Source: Dethiosulfatibacter sp.
Lineage (GTDB): Bacteria; Bacillota_A; Clostridia; Tissierellales; Dethiosulfatibacteraceae
DNA length: 22,606 nt
Assembly: GCA_019084435.1 (NCBI GenBank)
Contig: JAHRFV010000313.1
Location: 1-22,606 of the forward strand
Reading direction: 5' to 3'
How positions within the stretch are numbered: position 1 is the stretch's first letter; each line of letters starts with the position of its first letter. The notes under the pieces were generated by a model, which saw nothing but the letters and a program-made list of their open reading frames with translations, was not told the DNA's origin and searched no databases. Positions 1 to 6,716 of the stretch are shown here, piece after piece. The position numbers were made by a program, and so were the translations under genes.

Positions 1-59
1 ACTCAAATAATAATTCCGGAGGCAACAACAATTCCGGAGGCAATGGCGGAAACAATTAA
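1..59 (+). CDS. C-terminal end of an Asn/Ser/Gly-rich protein (partial)
   Basis: Reading from base 3, an open frame runs to a TAA at 57-59 and encodes a tail made only of Ser, Asn and Gly in two near-repeats of the form NNNSGG. The 5' part is outside the window, so the function cannot be told. Such low-complexity tails are typical of flexible C-terminal linkers on surface or secreted proteins. The frame choice is supported by composition (codons for S, N and G only) and by the hairpin placed right after the stop. The neighbouring gene converges on it. Confidence 0.6.
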   Translation, partial: SNNNSGGNNNSGGNGGNN

Positions 60-81
60 AGCTCAGGTTTTACCTGAGCTT
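59..81. terminator. Hairpin between convergent genes, likely bidirectional terminator
   Basis: A perfect 9-bp inverted repeat (59-67 pairs with 73-81, stem AAGCTCAGG) has a 5-nt loop. It lies between the stop of the rightward gene and the end of the leftward adenosyltransferase gene. The TAA stop of the leftward gene sits inside the loop (70-72). The T-rich tract after the stem is imperfect on both strands, so efficiency is uncertain. Confidence 0.55.
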
Positions 82-615
82 CATTATTTCATCTTCTATT
101 TCTTCAAGGTGGTTAAGATATCTAGCTAATGCGAAAAAATAGTCTGCAAGCCTGTTAAGGTATTTATAATCGTGAGGAACTGATTCCTTCAACAATCCTG
201 CAAACACCCTTTCGGCTCTTCTTGTCACGGATCTGATTACATGAGTGTAAGTGGACGCCTGAGTACCGCTATAATGGATGAAATTGGTTAATGATCCGGT
301 TTTTGACTCCATAAAGTCTATTTCTTTTTCAAGTATTACAACCTCATTTTCTTCTAATAAAGCTTTAGTGAAGTTTGAAGAAACATCTGTCACAATACGG
401 AATAACGCGTACTGAATATCTCTCAGCATGTCGACTACGTGTTTGATCTCTTTTCCAATCATAGTCTCACAGCAAATGGAAATCAGATAACCGATACCTG
501 CATTTACCTCATCAACTGAACCCTGCAAATCTAACAGTTGGCTGTTTTTTGATATCTTCTCACCTGTCACTGTTGATGTAGTACCTGCATCTCCTTTTTT
601 TGTATAAATAGTCAT
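70..615 (-). CDS. PduO-type cob(I)alamin adenosyltransferase
   Basis: Transfers the 5'-deoxyadenosyl group of ATP to cob(I)alamin, giving coenzyme B12, in the cytoplasm. The 181-aa product has the family hallmarks: the N-terminal ATP-binding stretch TKKGDAGTTS (residues 5-14), the helix motif RSVTRRAER (128-136) and the C-terminal NRLADYFF motif (154-161). Length matches the all-helical PduO/MMAB family. ATG at 615 is preceded by GGGAGG. It is the last gene of the leftward operon, 30 nt after the kinase-like gene. Its link to the molybdenum/tungsten-like genes upstream is not obvious. It may simply be co-transcribed, or corrinoid and pterin supply may be coordinated. The family call is firm. 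I give no pduO or cobO symbol because paralogues differ in role. Confidence 0.92.
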   Translation of the reverse strand: MTIYTKKGDAGTTSTVTGEKISKNSQLLDLQGSVDEVNAGIGYLISICCETMIGKEIKHVVDMLRDIQYALFRIVTDVSSNFTKALLEENEVVILEKEIDFMESKTGSLTNFIHYSGTQASTYTHVIRSVTRRAERVFAGLLKESVPHDYKYLNRLADYFFALARYLNHLEEIEDEIMKLR

Positions 616-645
616 GATAACCTCCCTTGTTTATTGACGACTCCA

Positions 646-1284
646 TTATATCACATTTGACTTAAGGTTTCTTCTGTTGTTTATTATTGAGATTTCATCT
701 GATATGTTTTTGTTGAGATTTTCAATGTTAAAAGAGTGGTTTTTTATAATGAAATGTTTGAAATCGAAAATTATTTTGCATTTGAAAGCACTGTATTTTT
801 CATCGTAATTCAAATACATACCGATTAGTTTCACGGTGTCTGATAATAAATTACCCTCCTGTATCGATTCAAAATCCACTCCATAGACAGTGGTGTCTTT
901 AAAAATGAAGTTTCTCAAATTCAAGTCGAAAAATGACAGTCCGTTTGATTTGATTTTATCAAGATCATGAAATTTTTTGAGCCATAGAAAAATACTTGTT
1001 AGAAGCTTTAAAGCCCCACTATAGTCGAGATTTTTTTCATGTTGTTCCATCAGATCCAAGGCTGTTTTATCTTGAAGATATTCCAAAAGGATACTATTAT
1101 TCGCATCTTTATAGGCAATCATTTTTGGCACTGATAATTCTGTGTATTGAAACATCTCATAGAAGCTTTTCTCTTTTAGATAATTGTCACGGTCACTGAA
1201 CAGCTTATATACAGCTACTGTTTGGGTATCTTCCAATAAATAGACTAGGTTTTTTTTTGAGTAGAATTTTTTCAGTATTTTCAT
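646..1284 (-). CDS. Protein-kinase-fold (aminoglycoside/choline kinase-like) protein with altered catalytic loop
   Basis: A 212-aa protein with a small kinase-like fold. A candidate ATP-binding Lys is in VYKLF (K27), a candidate helix-C Glu is at 38 or 43, and a catalytic-loop-like FFDLNLRNF (118-126) supplies D120 and N125. A DFE motif in the DFG position (137-139) supplies the metal-binding Asp. The usual His of HxD is replaced by Phe, but D120, N125 and D137 remain, so activity is possible. It resembles the APH/lipopolysaccharide-kinase class more than Ser/Thr kinases, and the lobe after DFE is short. It starts at ATG 1284, 20 nt after ecfT, with GGAG upstream. The substrate is unknown. 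A phosphate-adding enzyme on an imported small molecule would fit the operon, but this is inference. Confidence 0.6.
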   Translation of the reverse strand: MKILKKFYSKKNLVYLLEDTQTVAVYKLFSDRDNYLKEKSFYEMFQYTELSVPKMIAYKDANNSILLEYLQDKTALDLMEQHEKNLDYSGALKLLTSIFLWLKKFHDLDKIKSNGLSFFDLNLRNFIFKDTTVYGVDFESIQEGNLLSDTVKLIGMYLNYDEKYSAFKCKIIFDFKHFIIKNHSFNIENLNKNISDEISIINNRRNLKSNVI

Positions 1285-1304
1285 ATTAACTCCATTGTCT
1301 TAGT

Positions 1305-2042
1305 TTAGATGAAATATTGATTCGCAGCAATCAATGTCGCAGTAAGTAAAAAAGTGATTGTTAATGCAAAATAATCAACTGTAGAAAACTTGAGTGTCAG
1401 AATGCTGGTTCTATTGTCGAATGCTCTGAATCCTCGGCATTCTACCGAAAGCGATAGTTTTTTAGCCTTAGACATAGCACCTACGAATACCGGTGTGAAA
1501 ATATATGTTATGATTTCAATTCTTTGTTTCACTGGAAGGCTGTTTATATCAATTCCTCTTAATTGAATGGCCGTAAGTGTGTCTTTTAGCTCCTCCATGA
1601 GTAGAGGGAGAAATTTGACCCCAATAGAGGTCATAAATGCGAAATCATAGGGTAGTTTCATTTGGACCAGACCTTGTATAAGACTTCTCATATCACAAGT
1701 AGCTATGATTGCACCTGATATAAGGATAATCAGCACCCTCATTAGATAAGCCAATCCACGACCAAGACCTTCTGTAGTGAGGACAGTGATTCCTCCTAGA
1801 CTAACCAGACTATCCCCTGATCTAATGAAAATGCTTTGAATGACAACAAGTACCACAAAAAGATACAGTATAATTCTGATGCGTTTTAACAGCATGAATA
1901 AATCAGCTTTTAAAACTCGGGATATCAATACACCAGTTAACAAAACTGTTAAAAGCATAGGGACTTTAGTAAATATAAGTCCTAAGCTTGAAATACATAT
2001 GACAATTAGTAGTTTAACTCTGGGATCAATTTTTTTTATCAT
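1305..2042 (-). CDS. ecfT: Energy-coupling factor transporter transmembrane protein EcfT
   Basis: Membrane scaffold of an ECF-type ABC importer, which couples the two ATPases to the substrate-binding S component. The 245-aa product has the CbiQ/EcfT layout: the start KKIDPRVKLL, several hydrophobic segments in the first half, a cytoplasmic region with two degenerate coupling motifs (LRG in IQLRGIDINSLP, CRG in VECRGFRAF, canonically ARG), and a final membrane helix. The start at 2042 overlaps the upstream ATPase gene by 17 nt, indicating coupled translation. Together with two ATPases and an S component in the same operon it makes a complete dedicated (group I-like) ECF transporter. Confidence 0.9.
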   Translation of the reverse strand: MIKKIDPRVKLLIVICISSLGLIFTKVPMLLTVLLTGVLISRVLKADLFMLLKRIRIILYLFVVLVVIQSIFIRSGDSLVSLGGITVLTTEGLGRGLAYLMRVLIILISGAIIATCDMRSLIQGLVQMKLPYDFAFMTSIGVKFLPLLMEELKDTLTAIQLRGIDINSLPVKQRIEIITYIFTPVFVGAMSKAKKLSLSVECRGFRAFDNRTSILTLKFSTVDYFALTITFLLTATLIAANQYFI

Positions 2043-2688
2043 TTATTATACTTCCATCATATAATTCTATTATTCTATGAGAATGCTTTAATACAAATGC
2101 TTTATCATGACTGATAAGCAGGATACCTACGTGATTGATCAAAGTGTTGAGCAGTTTGCTGAGCTCGTTTTTTCGTTTTGGATCCAATCCGGTTGTAGGC
2201 TCATCTAATATAAGGTATTCGGGATCGTTAAGTAGTATAGCACCGATAGCCAATCTTTGTTTTTCTCCCTGACTGAGTGAATAGGTAGAGGCATTCTTGA
2301 GCTGGTTCAACTCAAAAATGTTTAAAATCTCGTTAACCCTCTGTTCAACAATAGTCGAGGGTGTTTTCTTATATTTTAAAGCAAAAGACAACTCTTCAAA
2401 AACTGTTGGCGCAAATATCTGTCGATCAGGGTTTTGGAAAAGATAACCAATTTTACGACCGATTTCAGGTAAAGACAAATCTCTTGTGTTTTTATCACCA
2501 ATAAAAACATCGCCGGAATCCTGTTTAATGATGCCGGTTGCTATTTTACCCAGTGTGGTTTTTCCGCTACCGTTTGGGCCCACAACGGATGCAAACTCGT
2601 TTTTGTATAAAGTTAAATTGATGTTTCTTAATACTTGTATCTTGTTTAAACTGCAAAACAGTTTTTCTATTCTAATAAAATCATTCAT
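2026..2688 (-). CDS. ECF transporter ATP-binding subunit (second ATPase)
   Basis: Cytoplasmic ABC ATPase of 220 aa. Walker A is GPNGSGKTT, the Q-loop region is GYLFQNPDRQIFAPTV, the signature is LSQGEKQRLAIG, Walker B plus D-loop is YLILDEPTTGLD, and the switch His is in LLISHD. The NPDRQIF sequence after the Q-loop is characteristic of CbiO/EcfA ATPases. All catalytic residues look intact, unlike the partner ATPase upstream. The start ATG overlaps the stop of the upstream ATPase gene by 4 nt (ATGA). It should pair with the upstream ATPase as a heterodimer that drives the EcfT-S component module. Confidence 0.93.
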   Translation of the reverse strand: MNDFIRIEKLFCSLNKIQVLRNINLTLYKNEFASVVGPNGSGKTTLGKIATGIIKQDSGDVFIGDKNTRDLSLPEIGRKIGYLFQNPDRQIFAPTVFEELSFALKYKKTPSTIVEQRVNEILNIFELNQLKNASTYSLSQGEKQRLAIGAILLNDPEYLILDEPTTGLDPKRKNELSKLLNTLINHVGILLISHDKAFVLKHSHRIIELYDGSIINDKKN

Positions 2689-3377
2689 TCAATTACCCCC
2701 TTGAATTCTTCGAGGGTTCCGTTTTTCAGTAAAAAAATATGATCGGCCACTTCCAGATTGGACAAATCATGTTCGACCATAAGAATGGATTTGCCCTGTT
2801 TTTTAAGCTTTAGAATTGCATTTTTGATAAGCTTTTTTCCACGTTCGTCTATAAAGGACATGCTTTCATCAAAAATCATTATTCCTACGTTTAAAGTTAG
2901 CACAGAGGCCAAGGCAATTATCTGCTTTTCTCCACCTGATACGGTGTTGGGATTTCGATAACGCAGCTGTTCTATTGCTAGCATTTTAGTGGTTGAATTA
3001 ATTCTTTCAATTATAGCATAAGGTTCATAGCATAAGTTCTCTGGTCCAAAAGCCATTTCATCTTCTGCGCAAGGGAAAAGAATCTGACAATCTGGATCCT
3101 GAAAGATAGTCCCGATTTTTCTTGCAAGATAGGCTAAATCTTTATCAGCAATATCTTCACCGTTAAAATGCACAGATCCCTCAAGAAATCCTGATATCCT
3201 TTTCGGTATGACACCATTCATAATCTGAATCAATGTCGATTTTCCAGATCCGCTCAAACCTACAATACCAATGATTTCTCCCTTTTGTAATTTCAAGTTA
3301 ACATTTTTCAGAATGTAGGGGCTATCGTGTTTGTATCTAAAGGACAGATTTTTGGCTTCTAAGGCATAATGTTGCAT
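2685..3377 (-). CDS. ECF transporter ATP-binding subunit (first ATPase, unusual Walker B)
   Basis: ABC ATPase of 230 aa with Walker A GLSGSGKST, Q-loop FQDPDCQILFP, signature VSGGEKQIIALAS and switch His in LMVEHD. Walker B reads IMIFDESMSFID. The catalytic Glu is kept, but the usual Pro after DE is Ser and the D-loop SALD is SFID. This suggests asymmetric ATP sites in a heterodimer with the downstream ATPase, a pattern common among EcfA1/EcfA2 pairs. The ATG at 3377 lies 8 nt after the SUOX-like gene and the stop overlaps the next ATPase. Family assignment is secure. Which is EcfA1 and which EcfA2 cannot be decided from motifs alone. Confidence 0.92.
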   Translation of the reverse strand: MQHYALEAKNLSFRYKHDSPYILKNVNLKLQKGEIIGIVGLSGSGKSTLIQIMNGVIPKRISGFLEGSVHFNGEDIADKDLAYLARKIGTIFQDPDCQILFPCAEDEMAFGPENLCYEPYAIIERINSTTKMLAIEQLRYRNPNTVSGGEKQIIALASVLTLNVGIMIFDESMSFIDERGKKLIKNAILKLKKQGKSILMVEHDLSNLEVADHIFLLKNGTLEEFKGVIE

Positions 3378-3385
3378 ATCGACTC

Positions 3386-3907
3386 CTATCTAATTTCTGC
3401 AGAAATAGCAAATTTGCACCAAAACTGACTAAATGGGTCTTTGCGGATAATCATCTGGTATGGGCCTGATCCGCCATCTTCTTTGGTGCCCAACAGCTCT
3501 CCATCTTTCATATAGGCTAGGTATACATTATCATCGTCTAGAAATTTATCCCTTGTGATAGCAACTGTGTAGCCGTCTGCGGCGGTAACAACGACAGTAT
3601 CTTTGCCCTCAATGTCTATATTGGCATGGGAAAAAATGTTCTTTAACAATACACCTGTATAGACATGCTCTTTAGGATCAGAACCGCTAGATTTCAGAGT
3701 GGCATTGAAATCAACCTCACCGATAGCTTGAATCTCAACCATATTAAAGGAAGCAACTTCTTCCCCATCTTTAATCAAAACAAATATTGCATTGTTATTC
3801 AGTTCTTTGCTTGCGGCTACATTTTCTCTGTTCAATAATATTGCTGTAGCTGCAATAGTTATAAGTAATAGTACTATGCCAATCAGTATTTTTGTATTCT
3901 TATTCAT
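3386..3907 (-). CDS. Membrane-anchored single-domain SUOX-like (molybdopterin-binding fold) protein
   Basis: A 173-aa extracytoplasmic protein. An uncleaved-looking N-terminal membrane helix (about residues 6-25) has no lipobox Cys. It is followed by one domain with the pattern of the oxidoreductase molybdopterin-binding (SUOX) fold: a TGVLLKNIF segment (84-92), VVVTAADGYTVAI (105-117) and a C-terminal GPYQMIIRKDPFSQFW strand region. The Cys that coordinates Mo in sulfite oxidase and MsrP is not found at the expected place (around T70/L71). It is therefore unlikely to be an oxidoreductase and may be a binding protein. Start ATG 3907 has TAGGAG upstream. It sits between the S component and the ATPases, which supports a role with the transporter. 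The fold is inferred from motif pattern only. Confidence 0.6.
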   Translation of the reverse strand: MNKNTKILIGIVLLLITIAATAILLNRENVAASKELNNNAIFVLIKDGEEVASFNMVEIQAIGEVDFNATLKSSGSDPKEHVYTGVLLKNIFSHANIDIEGKDTVVVTAADGYTVAITRDKFLDDDNVYLAYMKDGELLGTKEDGGSGPYQMIIRKDPFSQFWCKFAISAEIR

Positions 3908-3934
3908 TTTGTACGCTCCTACTGTTGAATTTTG

Positions 3935-4483
3935 TTATTCAATAATTGTTTTAACCCGTTTGTAAATCAGATACGCTAGCAATCCTCCCAGACCACCTGA
4001 AAGTGCACCGGTAGACAAGCTGATGATTAAAGGCAATAAGGGAAGTCTGAAGAATACCAGATTAGACAAATAGGTACCACTAATATTAGCCAACACACCA
4101 GCCAAGAAAAAGTCGGCAGGCGTTTGAAAGTTTCTTCTAAAAACCAAGAATACCAAATCAATGGCTATTCCAGGCAAACCATAGGTCAATATGCTTAAAA
4201 CTCCGTGAGTGCCAAAAGAGCCGGTTATCATAACTATGATTCCTTGTGTTATACCAATTAATGTGGCAGTGCCTTTCTTTTTGACTAGCGAAGCCCCCAA
4301 TACAAGCCACATCATATAAAAACCGCCTGCAACTGAGCCACCGGGTATGAATAGTGGGCCGGTGATTAGATGAGTCAGTGGTACAATGATTGGTTTTGTA
4401 GCTAGGCCAAGTGAAGCTGTCAAAGCTATAATTATCAGCTCATATACAGAAAAACCATCCAGCAGTCTTTTCTTTCTTTCCAT
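3935..4483 (-). CDS. ECF transporter substrate-binding (S) component
   Basis: Integral membrane protein of about 182 aa with roughly five to six hydrophobic segments and Gly-rich loops, the size and style of ECF S components. A segment with GPLFIPGGSVAGGF, then a helix, then VKKKGTATLIGITQGII resembles the general layout of the YkoE/ThiW-like class, but the similarity is too weak to name a substrate. I chose ATG 4483 rather than the in-frame ATG 4537: GAGG lies at 4489-4492 with a 5-nt gap, right over the stop of mobB (4494-4496), while the longer form would overlap mobB by 44 nt. Substrate recognition by the whole ECF system depends on this protein. By operon context a pterin or pterin precursor is my best guess. 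Confidence 0.82.
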   Translation of the reverse strand: MERKKRLLDGFSVYELIIIALTASLGLATKPIIVPLTHLITGPLFIPGGSVAGGFYMMWLVLGASLVKKKGTATLIGITQGIIVMITGSFGTHGVLSILTYGLPGIAIDLVFLVFRRNFQTPADFFLAGVLANISGTYLSNLVFFRLPLLPLIISLSTGALSGGLGGLLAYLIYKRVKTIIE

Positions 4484-4493
4484 GCCAACCTCG

Positions 4494-5240
4494 TTAATGT
4501 AGTTTGATTTCAATTTTACATCCTTCATGATAACCATCTAATGTACTGACAACTCCCAAACAGGTATTTCTCAAAATCTCCTCTACAAAAGGAACCATGC
4601 TTATCTCATTTCCATTGATTGAGAGCGTTATGGAACTTGTTTTCTGTATGCAGTCATCTCTTGTGGCATCTTCACGAATTATCTTGTCTGTCAAACCCCT
4701 ACATCCATAGCCGCATTGAAAACAGCATTTTTCATCGACGTCAGGTAATAGGTCAAAAACCTTTTCTAATACAAGCTCACATAGCTTTTCAGGGTATTTC
4801 ACTACGTTGATTACGGGCACGTCTCTATAGGTTTCATCCAATAGATCAGCAACCCTCCCTGATATGGCAAATATTCCAGGCTCCCACCTTTCTTCCAATT
4901 CATTGATGGTTTTTGCGGTAATGATTTTAGGGAGATTGTAGTCCGTGACACCTTCACAAACAACGAAATCCTGTTGATAGTGCTCCAGAATCTGTGGCAG
5001 ACTCAGTTGAGAATCATACATGATATCGGTTTCGGTATATCCCCTCGCAGTGACTGGGTTGGCCCCTTGGCTTCGGTGTCTTCCTGTATTTGAGGTAGGG
5101 GTATCCAGTTTAAAATCCTCATAATGGATTTCCTTTATGCTTCCAACTGAAAATCTTCTTTTAGTCAGTTCCCTTACCATTGCTTCTACTACAGTTGTTT
5201 TTCCGGATTTCGAATATCCATAGACAGAAAATACTTTCAT
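4494..5240 (-). CDS. mobB: MobB-like molybdopterin-guanine dinucleotide biosynthesis GTPase with Cys-rich C-terminal extension
   Basis: MobB is a P-loop GTPase that assists the attachment of GMP to molybdopterin. The 248-aa protein begins with FSVYGYSKSGKTT (P-loop 8-16), and FVVCEGV (92-98) lies in the Walker B-like region. At 172-180 there is a CCFQCGYGC cluster, with a further Cys at 197, suggesting a zinc or Fe-S site. The C-terminal part (about 203-248, SINGNEISMVPFVEEILRNT) is an extra domain seen in anaerobe MobB-like proteins. Standard MobB is about 170-180 aa. ATG 5240 overlaps the phosphodiesterase stop (ATGA), with GGAGG 9 nt upstream. A cytosolic cofactor-maturation gene between transport genes is the strongest non-riboswitch hint that the operon handles a molybdopterin-type cofactor. 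Confidence 0.82.
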   Translation of the reverse strand: MKVFSVYGYSKSGKTTVVEAMVRELTKRRFSVGSIKEIHYEDFKLDTPTSNTGRHRSQGANPVTARGYTETDIMYDSQLSLPQILEHYQQDFVVCEGVTDYNLPKIITAKTINELEERWEPGIFAISGRVADLLDETYRDVPVINVVKYPEKLCELVLEKVFDLLPDVDEKCCFQCGYGCRGLTDKIIREDATRDDCIQKTSSITLSINGNEISMVPFVEEILRNTCLGVVSTLDGYHEGCKIEIKLH

Positions 5241-6700
5241 TCTTGCATACCTCCTTCTGTAATGATGTAGGGCACAATCATATCTTCATATCTGAAGACT
5301 CCATGATATCCGCCTTCATCAGTACTGTGCATACCATGATCTGAGGTTATGATAACCATCCCATCCCACAAAGAAACGAGCGACTCAATGTAACCATCGA
5401 TCTCTAAGAGTTTGTTCATTGTCTCATTTGCAAAATCTCCATAAGTATGGCCTGAATCATCAAGGCCATGAAAATGTACCATGAAATAATCGACACTATT
5501 TATATGTTCAACTGCACTATAATATATCTCGTCGTCTGTATATCCATTATTGTTCTGATCCGGGTTTAAAATGGTGTTTGTGTTAAGGTTCAATATACTT
5601 GCGTTGCCTTCTATAAGCATTGAGGATTTTCCGTTTGAGTTTAAATAGTCAAAAATTGTCTCGACTTTTGGGTCTCGTTTGCTTCTATCTGCAATCCCGT
5701 TAACATTGGGAGGTTGACCGGTAAGCATAGCTGCCATACCGCTGTTTGTAACCGGTCGGAATACGGATAGAGCCATTTCAACTTTTTCTAAATGACTCAT
5801 AAATGGTATAAGGTTGTTTTCTACAGCATAATTATATTGTCCGAAGCTGAAACCGTCAATGTATATCACCATAACTTTTTCATTCATATTAATGAATTGA
5901 AGGGCATCATGGTAGGCATCCATTATAGATTTATTAGAAGGCTGTTCTATTATACCTACTATATCGAATATGACGAGTCGTTTATTTGGATTCAGATAGT
6001 TCAGTCGATTTCCCTGAAGCTCCAGATATCCATCACTTTCCATGGGATAGTATCCGCCATCTCGTGTCATGACCACAGTCGAGGTGCCCATTGGTAGGAG
6101 CTTGTTCAAAGGCAAAACTTCTCTAACCTTGTAGGCTTCCATGCTGTTGGTGTTTTTGGTGGATGAACCGTCAAAGTAATTATATATCTCAAGATTCATT
6201 AGATGCATCTTACCGGGAGTTAAACTAAATCTATTCTCGGATGATGTGATGATGTTGATGCTATCTGATAAATCAGGATTGTTTTTTACAAACACGACAG
6301 ATTTGAGGTTTTTTAAAGCAATTGTTGGTGGAAAATCTGGAGCATACACATTCCATCCAGTCTCAGAAAGGTAGATGGTTATTAACTCAAACCCTTCACT
6401 TACTTTGTTTTTCATGCCATCGTTGGATATAAACAACACTTCATAATCATCTATATTAAATTCATAAAATGACAATAAGCTGGTCAGGTTAAACGACAAG
6501 AAGGTGCCGCTTTCTAGTTTAAACTCCTTCAAAGGTATGGCATCAGTAAACATGTTTAGATTCAATTCTGTCTCCACATCGCCTGTTATGAGCAGCTGAT
6601 TATAAAAAATCGGATTTGAATCTAGCTGTTCTACACTGCAAGCTGTTAGTATCAAAAGGATAATGAGGGCTTGAATGAAGAATTTGGATTTTGTATTCAT
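5237..6700 (-). CDS. Lipoprotein: two SUOX-like modules fused to an alkaline phosphatase-superfamily phosphodiesterase
   Basis: A 487-aa exported lipoprotein with signal peptide and lipobox LTAC (Cys21). Residues about 35-138 and 165-250 look like two degenerate SUOX-type modules, each with a DG turn (SNDGM 92-96, TRDGG 212-216). The C-terminal region 273-487 is an alkaline phosphatase/NPP-type domain. Likely metal and catalytic residues are D282 (IYIDGFS), T318 as nucleophile (VTNSGMAAMLTG), D414 and H418 (LDDSGHTYG), D454 and H455 (TSDHGMH) and H466 (GGYHG). The set appears complete, so it is probably an active phosphomonoesterase or phosphodiesterase at the outer face of the membrane. ATG 6700 follows GGGAG; the gap to the upstream gene is 16 nt. 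Possible substrates include nucleotide-linked cofactors, which is inference from context. Confidence 0.78.
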   Translation of the reverse strand: MNTKSKFFIQALIILLILTACSVEQLDSNPIFYNQLLITGDVETELNLNMFTDAIPLKEFKLESGTFLSFNLTSLLSFYEFNIDDYEVLFISNDGMKNKVSEGFELITIYLSETGWNVYAPDFPPTIALKNLKSVVFVKNNPDLSDSINIITSSENRFSLTPGKMHLMNLEIYNYFDGSSTKNTNSMEAYKVREVLPLNKLLPMGTSTVVMTRDGGYYPMESDGYLELQGNRLNYLNPNKRLVIFDIVGIIEQPSNKSIMDAYHDALQFINMNEKVMVIYIDGFSFGQYNYAVENNLIPFMSHLEKVEMALSVFRPVTNSGMAAMLTGQPPNVNGIADRSKRDPKVETIFDYLNSNGKSSMLIEGNASILNLNTNTILNPDQNNNGYTDDEIYYSAVEHINSVDYFMVHFHGLDDSGHTYGDFANETMNKLLEIDGYIESLVSLWDGMVIITSDHGMHSTDEGGYHGVFRYEDMIVPYIITEGGMQE

Positions 6701-6716
6701 TGTATGACTCCCATGA

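Noticed and set aside
1305..4483. ECF genes as a cobalt (CbiMQO) transporter because of the adenosyltransferase downstream
   Set aside because: No CbiM or CbiN-like protein is present. The S component lacks the N-terminal metal-binding His start of CbiM, and the riboswitch is not of cobalamin type.
3935..4537. Longer S component starting at ATG 4537
   Set aside because: It would overlap mobB by 44 nt, and the internal ATG 4483 has GAGG at ideal distance.
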